Below are positions 23,430 to 33,446 of a stretch of DNA of 64,000 bases, in pieces (positions within the stretch are counted from its first letter, which is position 1; each line of letters opens with the position of its first letter). The notes beneath the pieces were generated by a model, which saw only the letters and a program-made list of their open reading frames with translations, ran no database searches and was not told the origin of the DNA. This stretch comes from Amphiura filiformis (Eukaryota > Echinodermata > Ophiuroidea > Amphilepidida > Amphiuridae), in assembly GCF_039555335.1 (NCBI RefSeq), contig NC_092642.1:20030382-20094381 (forward strand), given 5' to 3'. The translations under genes and the position numbers were made by a program.

Positions 23430-24100
23430 AGGTCATCCAAGGTCAAAGGTCAGATCAAATTGGAAGTTGCTCCGATCGGGCTGTAACTCAGGTACAACGA
23501 TCCCTAGCACTTGGGGAGTATGAAACTGCAAAGGTCATCTGAGGTCAAAGGTCAGGTCAAATTTACAGTTGCTCCGATTGGGTTGTCACTTGGGGGAAAT
23601 GATCCCTGACACATGGGGTGTATGAAACCACAAAGGTCATCCGAGGTCACTTGGGTATGAAACCGCAAAGGTCATCTGGGGTCAAAGGTCAGGTCAAATT
23701 CAAAATTGCTCCGATTGGGCTGTAACTCAGGAAAAATGATCACGACACTTGGGAGTATGAAACCGCAAAGGTCATCTGAGGTCAAAGGTCAGGTCAAATT
23801 TAAAGTTGCTCCAATTGGGTTGTAACTTGGGGAAAATGATCCCCGACACTTGGGGGAGTATAAAACCGCAAAAGTCATCAAGGTCAAATTTAAAGTTGTT
23901 CTAATCCGGCTGTAACTTGCAGAAAATGATCCCTGACACGTGGGGAGTATGAAACCATACAGGTCATCTGAGGTCAAAGGTCAGGTCAAATGTAACGTTG
24001 CTCCAATTGAGCTGTAACTTGGGAAAATGGATTCTTAACACTTTGGGCATATGAAACCACAAAGGTCATCTGAGGTCAAAGGTCAGGTCAAATTTAAAGG
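23430..24100 (+). repeat. tandem array of about 100 bp units rich in AGGTCA half-sites
   Basis: Six to seven units begin with AAAGGTCATCTGAGGTCAAA and run through TTGCTCCGATTGGGCTGTAACT ... TGGGGAGTATGAAACC. First half-sites lie at about 23433, 23532, 23634, 23669, 23769, 23872, 23961 and 24063; the 23634 unit is truncated and 23872 is degenerate. In a full unit (for example 23532-23559) AGGTCA-TCTG-AGGTCA is a perfect DR4, AGGTCA-A-AGGTCA a perfect DR1, and a fourth AGGTCA overlaps the third. These are consensus spacings for nuclear-receptor dimers (DR1: RXR, HNF4, COUP-TF type; DR4: TR, LXR type). Whether any receptor uses them is unknown. Confidence 0.85.
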
Positions 24101-24846
24101 TGTAACAAATGCAACAACAAATGCCGTCGTTCTCTAGTGTCAAATAAATCTGTCAATTTTCTTTTTCTTTCAGGCTTGCCTGCTGTGGAAGTCATAAACA
24201 GTACAGAATAATATGTGTGATTTGATCTGATGCAACAAGGCAATTGTGGCAAAATATGAAGCATGAAACCTCAATATTGCATAAAAAACTTTTGTGGCAG
24301 CCAAGTATGCTAGAAATGTAAGGATTTCACATCATGTGGACATGGCCTGAAAATTTTACTCCTGAAAAGGCAGTCTCGGAGAAATTGGTAGGGGGTAATA
24401 CCATAGGGTTAAAAGCTACACCTATCGCTATACCTGAGGAATGACACTCTTGTCTGTGAATGGAGTGTTTCATTTTGGAACAACCATGCAATTATCGACA
24501 CTGTTGTTTATTTTGGATAATTTTGAGTTACAGTTCAGTTGACAAAGCCATCTGAATATGTGTACATGCATATCATAGCAATGCACTTCTCGGTTGCTAC
24601 ATGTGCCTCATTTGACATAATTGCTAGGAATAAATACTAGACTCATCTCAAGTGAAGGGGATTTGCAATCATGCCCAAGTGACCTAGTTTCATATAAAGA
24701 TGAGAGTATGATGTTATTTATTACTTGGGGGAGACTACAAATTCTTGATGGAGGTATTATAGGCTTAGGCACAGCAAATTTGACCTATTCTTGCATATTG
24801 CAAGAAACCAAAGAATCACTTTCACAATAGTGCAATCAGGGGCGAG

Positions 24847-25190
24847 TTGCGAACCATTGAAGAAATTATCACTTGCGCTGGAAAACCTCAAAGCTCAAAA
24901 ACAAAATTTTGTTGCAAGAGACCGCCCCTTTTCCCGAGCATTCCACTTGAGAGGGTAGTCGTTGACTCGCTTCACAAGTTTCTTTGCGTTTCTGATAAGC
25001 TTTCCAAACAACAGATTCATGATTGCGAAATTGCCAACAATCTAAGCGACAAAAACAACAACCTCATATGCGCGCTTTAGAGCAACTTTTAAAAGATTGC
25101 GGCATTCATGGTGTAAACAGCTTCAACAAAAAATAGAAGAATGTGAGAGTGACAAGAAAAGATAGTTGGCTTGTAAAAATCAAATTAAGT
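24847..25190 (+). pseudogene. fragment of an uncharacterised transposon-associated protein
   Basis: The frame 24847-25080 contains PLFPSIPLERVVVDSLHKFL followed by RVSD-like CVSDKL. The next frame (from 25078) reads LEQLLKDCGIHGVNSF. The pattern of an 'IPL...V-D-LH-LRV-D' block followed by a 'CG-HG-F' block is one I associate with large uncharacterised proteins repeated in invertebrate genomes, but I cannot name the family. At least one frameshift separates the blocks. Confidence 0.35.
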
Positions 25191-25199
25191 TTAGGCGGA

Positions 25200-25530
25200 C
25201 AGTTCCGCAACAATTCTTGAAAGATGACAAGGGATATACATGGAACCATAGAACGTAATGAGAGACCACTTGAGGAAATTTATGGATGCAGCACTGGCAA
25301 GCTCAACATCTCTGTCATGTGCTAAAACAGCAGACAATGAAAATTTCATTTTGCCTTGAGCCACAATAAAAGTTGCTATCACCATCACATTTGAGCAGGA
25401 AGGTAATTCCAGACATGTACAATGGCATCAAAGGAAGGATAAAGGAGCAGTTGAAAGATATGGAGTCAATTAGTCTTACAACAGATATGTGGTCTACAAG
25501 TAGTAGAAACAATTCGTTGTTGAGAATAGG
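25200..25530 (+). pseudogene. degraded ZBED-type hAT transposase fragment (second copy)
   Basis: Nucleotides 25340-25530 align closely with 31322-31500: CCTTGAGCCACAATAAAAGTTGC, CATCACATTTGAGCAGGAAGG, ATTCCAGACATGTACAATGG and ACAACAGATATGTGGTCTAC. Conceptually this covers the region ending in the Thr-Thr-Asp-Met-Trp (TTDMW) motif, which holds the first catalytic aspartate of hAT transposases. This copy retains an extra AAAGATATGGAGTCAATTAG segment missing at 31430, so the two copies were deleted independently. Frames are broken throughout. Confidence 0.6.
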
Positions 25531-25669
25531 TACTTAGCTATCTAGTAGAGATAAAGTGCTGAAATTATGAAGGAGGATCAAAAGAGAGAGAAATGACTGA
25601 TGAAAACACTGACATGGAAACCGAGTCCGTTTCTTCAAAACTCGATAAGGTTATAGAAATGACAAAGCA

Positions 25670-25878
25670 GTGAGCATTGCTACACTGCCCAAAAACCAGG
25701 ACTGTGATGAGGAACTGGACGAAACCAAAGCATTGTATGTATTAATTCAAAGCAGCAAATCATTGCATCAAATATGTAGCATTGCCACGATAAGAACAGA
25801 CCCAGAGAATGAGGTCTTGATGTGCGATATTTGTACTACGACAACAAGCATAAAATCCCGGACTGGTGTTGGGATATT
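25670..25878 (+). other. unrecognised ORF ending in a MITE
   Basis: An 86-codon frame starting at 25670 contains a Cys-x2-Cys (CDIC) and ends inside the inverted repeat at 25879-26191, so its last 17 residues are MITE-derived. No family assigned. Confidence 0.25.
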
Positions 25879-26191
25879 TGTGACGTGTCATGTCAAAAGG
25901 AGACACTTTTGGGCAGGTTATCAATTTTGAGGTTTTAACATATCTTAAATATAGAGATATTTTGCCCCACAACGCCGTTTTCCACAATGAAATCACACAT
26001 TCCTAAGCGAAGATATTGAGTTCATAAGTTATGGTATTATGAAATAAACTATCAGACACTATTTTTACTAATAGCATCACAAATTCGCAACAAACCCAAA
26101 TTGTGAAAAAATCACCCACAAGCAGATATTTGACTATTTCTCCATTTACGACCCTGCCCAAAAGTGCCTCCTTTTGACATGACACGTCACA
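25879..26191. mobile_element. 313 bp MITE with 46 bp inverted ends
   Basis: TGTGACGTGTCATGTCAAAA (25879) continues through GGAGACACTTTTGGGCAGG and is matched inverted at 26146-26191, with one clear mismatch in the first 43 bases. The centre is AT-rich and non-coding. No unambiguous target duplication: flanks are GATATT and TTTAAT. Confidence 0.8.
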
Positions 26192-26316
26192 TTTAATTAT
26201 GACTTGTCAGAAAGTACCCAACCAGTGTGGTTTGAAGTCCATTGCCAAGCACATATCTACACAATCTCATTTGAACAATTTAAAACTTAAGGAGTCAGAC
26301 ACCAACTAACACCAAC

Positions 26317-26763
26317 ATGCACACATATCAACATACACCAACACAATACAATCAGGGTGCACCAACAAACATGAACACATACAATCATACCAATGCACAC
26401 ATGTACAAGCAACCAACCGATACCAATACATACATACAGCAGCAGACGCCCTATAATACATCCAATGCCATTGACACTGACACAGACACAGACCAAAACA
26501 CAAGCACATTTTTGCATAAAACGTACGCAATTTTGCATGACAACGCACACATTGACAACACACACATTGACAACACACACACTGATGAGGCCCATGAGGG
26601 ATATGATCACGATGTTGTTGCAAGAATTGATGACAACTGTATGGAATGCGAGGCGAAGGACGCTACCATTTTAAAATTGCAAAGGCGAGTGCATCAGCTG
26701 CAGGAGCACCTCCGGTTTCTTAGTAGGAGTCAGAACAAAAAACAGCACGCAAAATGCTGTTAA
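26317..26763 (+). CDS. low-complexity Thr/Asn/His-rich ORF with C-terminal coiled coil
   Basis: 148 codons. Residues 1-90 are simple sequence derived from ACACATACAA-like repeats (Thr, Asn, His, Tyr, Asp), including a 15 bp triplication encoding HIDNT/HTDEA. Residues 105-148 contain a Cys-x2-Cys (CMECEAKDATI), then a leucine-rich basic helix (LKLQRRVHQLQEHLRFL). Because the array of the G2E3-like exon begins 150 bases downstream, this may be an upstream exon of the same gene. The repetitive composition means the open frame could be fortuitous. Confidence 0.3.
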   Translation: MHTYQHTPTQYNQGAPTNMNTYNHTNAHMYKQPTDTNTYIQQQTPYNTSNAIDTDTDTDQNTSTFLHKTYAILHDNAHIDNTHIDNTHTDEAHEGYDHDVVARIDDNCMECEAKDATILKLQRRVHQLQEHLRFLSRSQNKKQHAKCC

Positions 26764-26914
26764 AAGAACAGAGCATGACGTTATGAAAGCAAACCTACCG
26801 CTTACTGAAATTTGGGCACCCTTTCAACCATTATAAAGTTGATATACAATTGTTGGCAGATGCTAATGTGAAACTTGGTCATTTAAACCATTCCCAGAAA
26901 TTTTCAGAGAGGGA

Positions 26915-28029
26915 TTGTCAACACTGGGTTGCTTGGAGAGTATTCAGAACAACCCTGATGTGTGGCAGGATGTGTTTTGTAGACACAGTGAGCCTCTCCA
27001 GGCAGAAGCTGTAGGTGGTTTATTCTCGAACATAAACTACAATGATGAGAAACCGGAAGTGAAGGAACGACAGGAGGAAGTATATTCCTGGTTCAGAAGA
27101 ACCCGGCTGTGTGGCAGGATGTGTTTTGTAGACACAGTGAGCCTCTCCAAGCAGAAGCTGTAGGTGGTTTATTCTCCAACATAAACTACAATGATGAGAA
27201 ACCGGAAGTGAAGGAACGACAGGAGGAAGTATATTCCTGGTTCAGAAGAACCCGCTGTGTGGCAGGATGTGTTTTGTAGACACAGTGAGCCTCTCCAGGC
27301 AGAAGCTGTAGGTGGTTTATTCTCCAACATAAACTACAATGAGGAGAAACCGGAAGTGAAGGAACGACAGGAGGAAGTATATTCCTGGTTCAGAACAACC
27401 CTGATGTGTGGCAGGATGTGTTTTGTACACACAGTGAGCCTCTCCAAGCAGAAGCTGTAGGTGGTTTATTCTCCAACATAAACTACAATGAGGAGAAACC
27501 GGAAGTGAAGGAACGACATGAGGAAGTATATTCCTGGTTCAGAAGAACCCGGCTGTATGGCAGGATGTGTTTTGTACACACAGTGAGCCTCTGCAAGCAG
27601 AAGCTGTAGGTGGTTTATTCTCGAACATAAACTACAATGAGGAGAAACCGGAAGTGAAGGAACGACAGGAGGAAGTATATTCCTGGTTCAGAAGAACCCA
27701 GCTGTGTGGCAGGATGTGTTTTGTACACACAGTGAGCCTCTCCAAGCAGAAGCTGTAGGTGGTTTATTCTCCAACATAAACTACAATGAGGAGAAACCGG
27801 AAGTGAAGGAACGGCAGGAGGAAGTATATTCCTGGTTCAGAAGAACCCGGCTGTGTGGCAGGATGTGTTTTGTACACACAGTGAGCCTCTCCAAGCAGAA
27901 GCTGTAGGTGGTTTATTCTCCAACATAAACTACAATGAGGAGAAACCGGAAGTGAAGGAATGGCAGGAAGTATATTCCTGGTTCTGGGACTTCCTCCTGG
28001 ACTTGGAAGAAGGGGTGAAGACGCAAGGT
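26915..28029 (+). pseudogene. G2E3/HECT-like exon, internally amplified
   Basis: The first copy reads GLSTLGCLESIQNNPDVWQD, then VFCRHSEPLQAEAVGGLF, and the last copy ends VYSWFWDFLLDLEEG. This 'FR-GL-TLGVL-I-NP-VW-F... LTAE-LF... W-FLLDLEEG' pattern matches the region preceding the HECT domain in G2/M-phase E3-ligase-like (G2E3-like) proteins, multicopy in fish and marine invertebrates. The HECT catalytic cysteine region is absent. The final unit is followed by AAGGTAATGA, a donor-like GT. The exon is broken by seven 149 bp tandem units that shift the frame each time, so no continuous protein can be made unless splicing selects single units. Confidence 0.5.
26946..27984 (+). repeat. seven tandem 149 bp units
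   Basis: Unit borders, each ending in CTGGTTC: 26946-27094, 27095-27243, 27244-27391 (148), 27392-27540, 27541-27689, 27690-27838, 27839-27984 (146, lacking one GAG). Units 1-3 share TTTTGTAGACACAGTG while 4-7 have TTTTGTACACACAGTG, so an A/G change spread through the right half. Original junctions (GTATTC/AGAACAACC and TGGTTC/TGGGAC) share TTC, suggesting the first duplication used 3 bp microhomology. Confidence 0.95.
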
Positions 28030-28455
28030 AATGAAAGATAACAATGACAATCAATATACTTTATAGACAAGACAGATGTTAACTGGTATCACACAGCAAG
28101 TTTAAATGTGGCCATGCACTCTCAGATGCCTGCAGATCATTTACCAAGGGACTACTGACAGATGCCATCCCAACGGACAATTCTGAATTTTTGAATATCA
28201 CATGTTGAGAGACGACTGTTTTTATTCTTTTTTATGGTCAATATGAGTTTGTTTCATTGCCTCTCCTTACAGGGAAGAAAGTTAACCTTTGATGATGGAA
28301 CTATCTACATGAGAAAAATCATCAGCTAAGTTCCCGGATTTCTGGCTTGGTATAACATTATTCATGATAATGATCCTGTTGTTTACAGCTACAAGCTTGT
28401 AGAAGATTACAAGAAAACAATCTTTAAATTGTTGTTGATGAGATTTCAGGTGGTG

Positions 28456-28702
28456 ATGAGCAGGGCGGATTTGGGGCGCGAGCCGCGGCGCGCCTCTATT
28501 TTTTCTAGCAAAGGGCGCCGCCTAACTTAAAAATACAAAAAATGAAAGAAATTCAAAAAAATAAACAAATTCTGCCATGAACAGCAAACAATGAGCCAAG
28601 CCCGTTGAGTTTTCGAGGGGGTAACCCCCTTAACCCAATTTTTTCGTCGTCGACCAAAAGGCGCCCCCTCTATCAAAAATTCCTGGATCCCACCCTGATG
28701 AG
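28456..28702. mobile_element. 237 bp MITE flanked by ATGAG
   Basis: ATGAG at 28456-28460 and 28698-28702 bounds an element starting CAGGGCGGATTTGGGGCGCG and ending GGATCCCACCCTG. It is GC-rich at its ends (GGCGCGCC, GGCGCCCCC), unlike the AT-rich surroundings. CAGGG tips recall hAT, but only 5 of 8 flanking bases match, so the class is uncertain. Confidence 0.6.
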
Positions 28703-28854
28703 TGATGTCTTGAAATGGGGTAACATGGTTTGGTATCATGTTTATTCTATATTTGCAAATAGGGGTATTCTTGGATGTGTGGTTTTATGTACATGTAGTT
28801 GTTTACCTAGAGCTAGATTTAACTTCTATAATTTCAACCAAGATGGGGTAACAA

Positions 28855-29160
28855 ATGGGCCATTTCATAAAGGATTGCCATTCCAATTCATGGTAACAAT
28901 ACAAACAACTACTGTGAAAGTGCGATGCGAGTCCTGTCCAAAAGAAAGGCATTCGATGTACCTTAGCTGGAAGGCTTTATATCATCTCATTTACAGAATG
29001 CCTACACAATATTCTCACCAGTAAACATGACCGCAGCCATTTTGTACAGGACTGACATTCCGATTCATAGCAACAATGCAAACAAATATTGTGAAAATGT
29101 GAGCAGGTCCTGAAGGACAAGGTCCTGTCCAGGAGAAAGGCATTCAATTTACTTCAGCTG
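28855..29160 (+). repeat. tandem duplication of about 178 bp
   Basis: GGATTGCCATTCCAATTCATGG...GAAAGGCATTCGATGTACC (28873-28963) is repeated, diverged, at 29053-29158 as GGACTGACATTCCGATTCATAG...GAAAGGCATTCAATTTACTT. The second copy runs in frame into the coding-like segment downstream. Confidence 0.6.
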
Positions 29161-29340
29161 CCAGACAAGGTAGCATTACGGAAAGATGCTATTGCAGTTA
29201 TCAAAGAGCTGAAGTTTAAGAACAGAAAAATATACATTCAAGGTGACATCAAAGATGGAAATAAATCAAATAAAAGTGAGGTCATAAGAAAACGCCTTTA
29301 AAATGAGGTTAGTGCTTTGAAAGTGAAGGTGTCAAACTAA
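29125..29340 (+). pseudogene. Lys-rich coding-like fragment upstream of the 179-residue ORF
   Basis: In one frame the sequence reads SRRKAFNLLQLPDKVALRKD, then IAVIKELKFKNRKIYIQGDI, ending at a TAA near 29300. Codon usage and the following conserved ORF suggest an earlier part of the same coding unit. Family not recognised. The frame is lost after VIRKRL. Confidence 0.3.
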
Positions 29341-29639
29341 GTCAAAACTGCAAGAACCCTATGTCAGCTCAGAAGGAAAAGCAAAAAGGTTCTTGAAGGA
29401 GCTCAAAATTCAGGTCAGTAGTGGCGATACTGTAAAACGGACATAAAATCAAAGGTCACAATTCATCGAAAAGGTTGAGAAAATCATTTCCTCACTTATA
29501 AGTAAGAATGACATAGTTGGAATTCACCCGCAATGATAAACAACATTTCTAGGGACAAAGAAAGGTTACACTGCTGATCGCAAATTTGATCGCAAAACTG
29601 TACTGGGAATCAGAGCTGCAATGACATTGCGGATGTGGC

Positions 29640-30179
29640 ATGTTAAAGCGTTGTTTTACCATTAAAGTTGGGCGAGACGTTTTTGGTAACATTGGGACAC
29701 TTCAGGAAGAACTGAAGCAAATCGAGTTCGAATACGAATGTGGGGTAGTTACATCTTCCACTGGTGAGAAAGTTCATTTTGTCCGAGTAAGTGACATTGG
29801 ACAAGTGATACAACAAGTGGTGGACGATTTGCGTAAAGCTGATCAGCTTGTTCATCTAGACAACTTGGTCACTAATTGTCTTTGGCTGCATGTGTCTGCC
29901 GACAAAGGTGGAAAATCCACTAAATTGATACTACAAGTCGTCAATCAGAAGAACAGACATAGCATTGATTACGGCAAATTGATCGGCTATTTTGAAGGGA
30001 AAGACAATAGAAACAACATGGAATCAATATTTGGTCCAATTCTACAAGCCCTTCAAGAATGTGTCAAGGATATTTCAAGTCTGATGTTGGTGAGGCCTCA
30101 ACTACAAGAGCAGTCTTCACATGCTCATGCAGTCTGCAAGGACCACAAATGTGATGGTGAGTACAATGAATTTCTTTAG
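29640..30179 (+). CDS. conserved-looking hypothetical protein, 179 residues
   Basis: The longest clean plus-strand frame outside repeats starts at an ATG at 29640. It contains NCLWLHVSADKGGKSTKLIL at about residues 79-98, then HSIDYGKLIGYFEGKDNRNN and IFGPILQAL, and a His/Cys-rich end (HAHAVCKDHKC). The 'LWL-x-DKGG-STK' and 'GFFEG' pattern is familiar from multicopy, uncharacterised invertebrate proteins, probably transposon-derived, with no known reaction. Near the end, GATGGTGAGTACAATG has a consensus splice donor (GTGAGT), so an exon could end at residue about 173 instead of at the stop. No RNase H-type DDE motif is evident in this piece. Confidence 0.45.
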   Translation: MLKRCFTIKVGRDVFGNIGTLQEELKQIEFEYECGVVTSSTGEKVHFVRVSDIGQVIQQVVDDLRKADQLVHLDNLVTNCLWLHVSADKGGKSTKLILQVVNQKNRHSIDYGKLIGYFEGKDNRNNMESIFGPILQALQECVKDISSLMLVRPQLQEQSSHAHAVCKDHKCDGEYNEFL

Positions 30180-30235
30180 TGCTATATAATGTCAAAAATA
30201 AATAGGCAACAAATAAATGGATGACTTACAACAGC

Positions 30236-30500
30236 AGGGAGGTTGCATATGCCACCATGATCATGCCCATTGCAGATATTCTAGTAAAAAAGACTGTCCA
30301 TATGTAATCTTTCACATTCAGATTCACATTGTAGTGCATCCGACAAAGATTCAGAATCTGTGCTCATGACAACCCGATCCATCTGGTTTCCACCATTTCA
30401 GGTGGCAGGTAAATGAGCATTGACAACAGAAGAAGCTAGGTTCCTGGTTCCTGCATATGTCACCATGATCATGCCTATTGCAGATATTCCTGGAAATAAT
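30236..30500. repeat. short direct duplication
   Basis: GCATATGCCACCATGATCATGCCCATTGCAGATATT (30245-30280) recurs at 30453-30488 with two substitutions. Spacing about 208. The surrounding frame is not coding. Confidence 0.5.
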
Positions 30501-30648
30501 AATGATCTCATTATGATATTTAGATAGGAAATCGCAATGTCGGTCGCAATGACTCCACATTGAGCTCCACTTGACTGTTGACACACATTATTTTACACGG
30601 TGCAATTTCACCTGATGGGCTCCCAGTTCATGAATGACCTAGCTTGGA

Positions 30649-30825
30649 TAGAGGCCGTCAGCCTTTCGCCATCTTGTGGGTACAGATGATACGTGTTTTT
30701 ATGCGTCAGACACTACGCGCAAGGCGCAGCTTGCCATGCAGCTGCTATCACGCATGGAGATCGAACGACCATCGCAGCGTGTACCCACAAGATGGCGGCA
30801 TATGACGTCACGCTGATGGCCTCTA
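30649..30825. mobile_element. 173 bp TA-flanked MITE, GAGGCC family, copy 1
   Basis: TA (30649-30650 and 30824-30825) flanks GAGGCCGTCAGC at the left and GCTGATGGCCTC at the right. Further in, GCCATCTTGTGGGTAC pairs with GTACCCACAAGATGGC. The right arm has an extra TGACGTCA palindrome (30803-30810, a CRE consensus) absent on the left. The same tips occur at 57841-58056, so this is a family. Confidence 0.8.
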
Positions 30826-31069
30826 TTGATTTGGTGTACAGTTTAAAAAAAAAATTTAAGTTTCAAGCATGTCAACCATTCTATTCACACATACATGTAC
30901 AACACAAAATGAATATCCTTATATTATAGTTGTATTAATTTTGAAAATTAGACTATAGTTAAAACAAGCGAAATTTAGCGAAAGAACAAGCTTTGTCGAC
31001 TATAAAACTAAAATCATACTGTGATTCAGGCACAGAGCCGAGATAATCAGGTTATTCCCCACATGTATC

Positions 31070-31581
31070 ATGTGTAAACGTGAGGAAGATGAGGCAATAG
31101 CAAGTACCTCTGGAGCATCTACCATTAAAAATGCAAAGCAGGTTGGAAAGAAACTGCTTACACTGGAAGAATCTTTCAATAAGACCAAGAAATGGGATGA
31201 TAATAATCCTCGCAAGAAGAATGTGGACAAGAAACTTGGTGAAATGATTGTGTTGGACTTGCCCCGGGGGACTTGCAACCTTTCTTGATAGCTGACGACA
31301 TCAGATTTCAGCAATTTGTTGCTGCCCTTGAGCCACGATATAAGTTGCTGTCACCATCACATTTGAGCAGGAAGGTAATTCCAGACATGTACAATGGTAG
31401 GCCCTATCAAAGGAAGGATGAAGGAACAGTTGAAAGTCTAACAACAGATATGTGGTCTACAAGTAGTAGAAGCAATTCATTGATGAGAATAGCTACTTAC
31501 TTTGTTATTGCGCTACAAGGTATAGATGAAGCTGAAGATACCAAAGGAAAGGCAGGTTTAGTGATTAGGCCAAGAAAATAA
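31070..31581 (+). pseudogene. ZBED-type hAT transposase, N-terminal part
   Basis: Two frames join near 31270. The first (31070-31288) reads TLEESFNKTKKWDDNNPRKK, then DKKLGEMIVLDL. The second (31273-31581) reads FQQFVAALEPRYKLLSPSHL, SRKVIPDMYN, then VESLTTDMWSTSSRSNSLMR. This order matches the middle of ZBED/hAT transposases: a 'FV-LEPRY-PSR-L' block followed by T-T-D-x-W, whose Asp is the first catalytic residue. Relative to the copy at 25200-25530 about 20 bases before TTDMW are missing and GTAGGCC has been gained. The BED zinc finger and C-terminal dimerisation domain are absent. A MITE begins right after the stop. Confidence 0.65.
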
Positions 31582-31583
31582 AT

Positions 31584-31941
31584 TGTTTGCTTGCCCTCAA
31601 TTAAATTTTAACAATTGGGTCGGTTGGTCGGGATTTCTTTTTTTTTTTCTTTTCTTTTTTTTAATTACTAGCAAACTCTACCATTTGTATTAATTAAAGC
31701 TCAAAATATGAAAAATTAGACCATTTTGGTGTCAAAATGAATCTACTAACATTACAAAACAATTAAAATGTTGAACACAAGCTCTTAAAGTACATTTTTT
31801 TACATCTTCAGAATTTGACAAGAAAAAAAAACTTTTTCAGGAATTTTAAAATATAGGGTCGGTATTCTTGCACATAAAATAGAAAAAAACCCTTTTTTCT
31901 GATTTCCAAAATTAGGGCCGGTTGGTTGAGGGCAAGCAAAC
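31584..31941. mobile_element. MITE-like element with 16 bp inverted ends
   Basis: GTTTGCTTGCCCTCAA (31585) and TTGAGGGCAAGCAAAC (to 31941) are exact inverted ends. GTCGGTTGGTCGGG / GGCCGGTTGG words lie just inside. The interior is AT-rich with T-runs. No clear target duplication. Confidence 0.6.
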
Positions 31942-32152
31942 ATCTTTTTTTTGCCTTAGTTGGGAAATTATTTACTATTTCATACTTGGCAACCATATGT
32001 GTATCATATCAGTGAGATGACAAATGTAGCAAATGTCAAATGTTAACCGGTACGAGGTTGGGGATAGAGTTTTAAGGCATGTGAGTGCGATCGCACACCA
32101 TTGCACACCTTAAATTGTATATCCAAGTGCGATTTATAGCACATACACCTCG

Positions 32153-32860
32153 ATGACTGAACTTCTTACCGAGTGCAATTTAATAGCACACCTGACAGCC
32201 TGCCTTAACAAAAGTGTAATTTTGAAGGTTTCTATGTGGCCTGTTTATCTTCTTATTAACGAGCTGCCACTTGCAGACCGCAAAGCACACGACAACAGAC
32301 TTTTTTATGCAGTGTGGATTTCGTCACATAAACCAATGATGTGGAGCTTTCTCCAATCTCTCTACAATAATTTAGTTCAACTTGAGAATGGCATTAATTT
32401 TGAAAATTATAGTGGCAATATAAGTGTACATCTCAAGCAGTTTTATTTAAGCATCTCAAGCAATTCAATGGAAATTATGGGTGTTGGCACTGTTTACAAC
32501 ATGGAAGTACATATCGAACACCCAAAGGAGGCAACCTTCATGTCTTTCCATACATCGAACATGACCCATGTGGTCCTACACATAGAGAGTATAAAGAGAG
32601 ATGTTCACACAGCAGTAGCCAAAATCAAGAATGGTGAGAAAGATTATGTAGAAAATGGGATGAAGGCACATTTTGGTTGATGTTTCTGTGTCACTTTGAT
32701 TTTACCGATGGCTTTGTCATCGATTCTATGCATGGATTGTTTCGAGGGGTGACAAAGCTTTTGCTGGATGCTTGTTTTCCAATGAACGCAGATATGGAAA
32801 ATACCATACAGCCGGGCGGTTTCACAAGTTGCCACTCGCTGCCTGCTCACAACCTGGATC
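32153..32860 (+). pseudogene. CACTA/tnp2-like transposase fragment
   Basis: The frame 32153-32680 includes SMWPVYLLINELPLADRKAH, RLFYAVWISSHKPMMWSFLQ and, after a run of degraded sequence, NGMKAHFG with a TGA. The +2 frame continues MMFLCHFDFTDGFVIDSMHG then LFRGVTKLLLDACF. This is the layout of the tnp2-like transposases of CACTA/EnSpm-related elements ('WP-Q/YLLINELP ... LWFG-KP-M ... D-MH-LGVTK-L-LW'). The expected His/Cys-rich middle between the two blocks is missing, so there has been an internal deletion plus a frameshift at about 32677. Not functional. Confidence 0.6.
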
Positions 32861-33089
32861 CCGGGTCGGCAGGTGAACTGAGGTCAAGCAGTGAAGTGAC
32901 ACTTCTTACCTGACTTCTAACGCGAATACATGCTCATCATCTATCTATATACCAGAGAACAATCGAATCATGGATGAATTAACCTTCCCATTTATAATAG
33001 TGATTGTTGTTAAGTTGGCTATTTCTAAATCAAATTTTAGTAAGGTTTTTCCATGAACACAGAAATGAAAAGTTTTCATTTTATTCAAG

Positions 33090-33312
33090 TAGACAAAAGG
33101 TGAGTGAGCTTATGTCGTATGTGACCCATGTTCCACATGGACTAGAGTATCCCGGCACACTGATAGAAGTGATGGACCCCGGGTTGGAGTGGGTGGGGGT
33201 TGACGAGGAGTACAAGAGACTGCGGATAGAACTGGCGTGTGTGAAGGAAGAGCTGGAGGAGGCGAAGAGGGTAAAAACAACAACGGCTGGCAGCAAGGAG
33301 GAGGGACGATGA
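33090..33312 (+). other. possible coiled-coil exon
   Basis: The in-frame segment SRQKVSELMSYVTHVPHGLE ... EWVGVDEEYKRLRIELACVK ... EELEEAKR is purine-rich with strong heptad character, more GC-rich than its surroundings, and is crossed by a donor-like AGAGG/GTAAAAAC at about 33269. It resembles in style the exons at 37062-37320 and 37787-37921. A shared gene is possible but not shown. Confidence 0.3.
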
Positions 33313-33446
33313 TTGATGAATGAGCACTAATCGGTGTCACACTCCTTCTCATGAGGTACACCCCCTACTACTAAATCTAGCGATAAGTTCACAATTCTGG
33401 AAAGCGTCAGAATTCAGAAACTTCTTGTTGTACTGGGGAATACCCG

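Noticed and set aside
23430..24100. CRISPR array
   Set aside because: The repeat is about 100 bp head to tail with diverged units and no unique spacers, in a eukaryotic context.
26287..26623. Minus-strand Cys/Val-rich frames of over 100 codons
   Set aside because: They are shadows of the ACACAT-type simple repeat that underlies the plus-strand low-complexity ORF.
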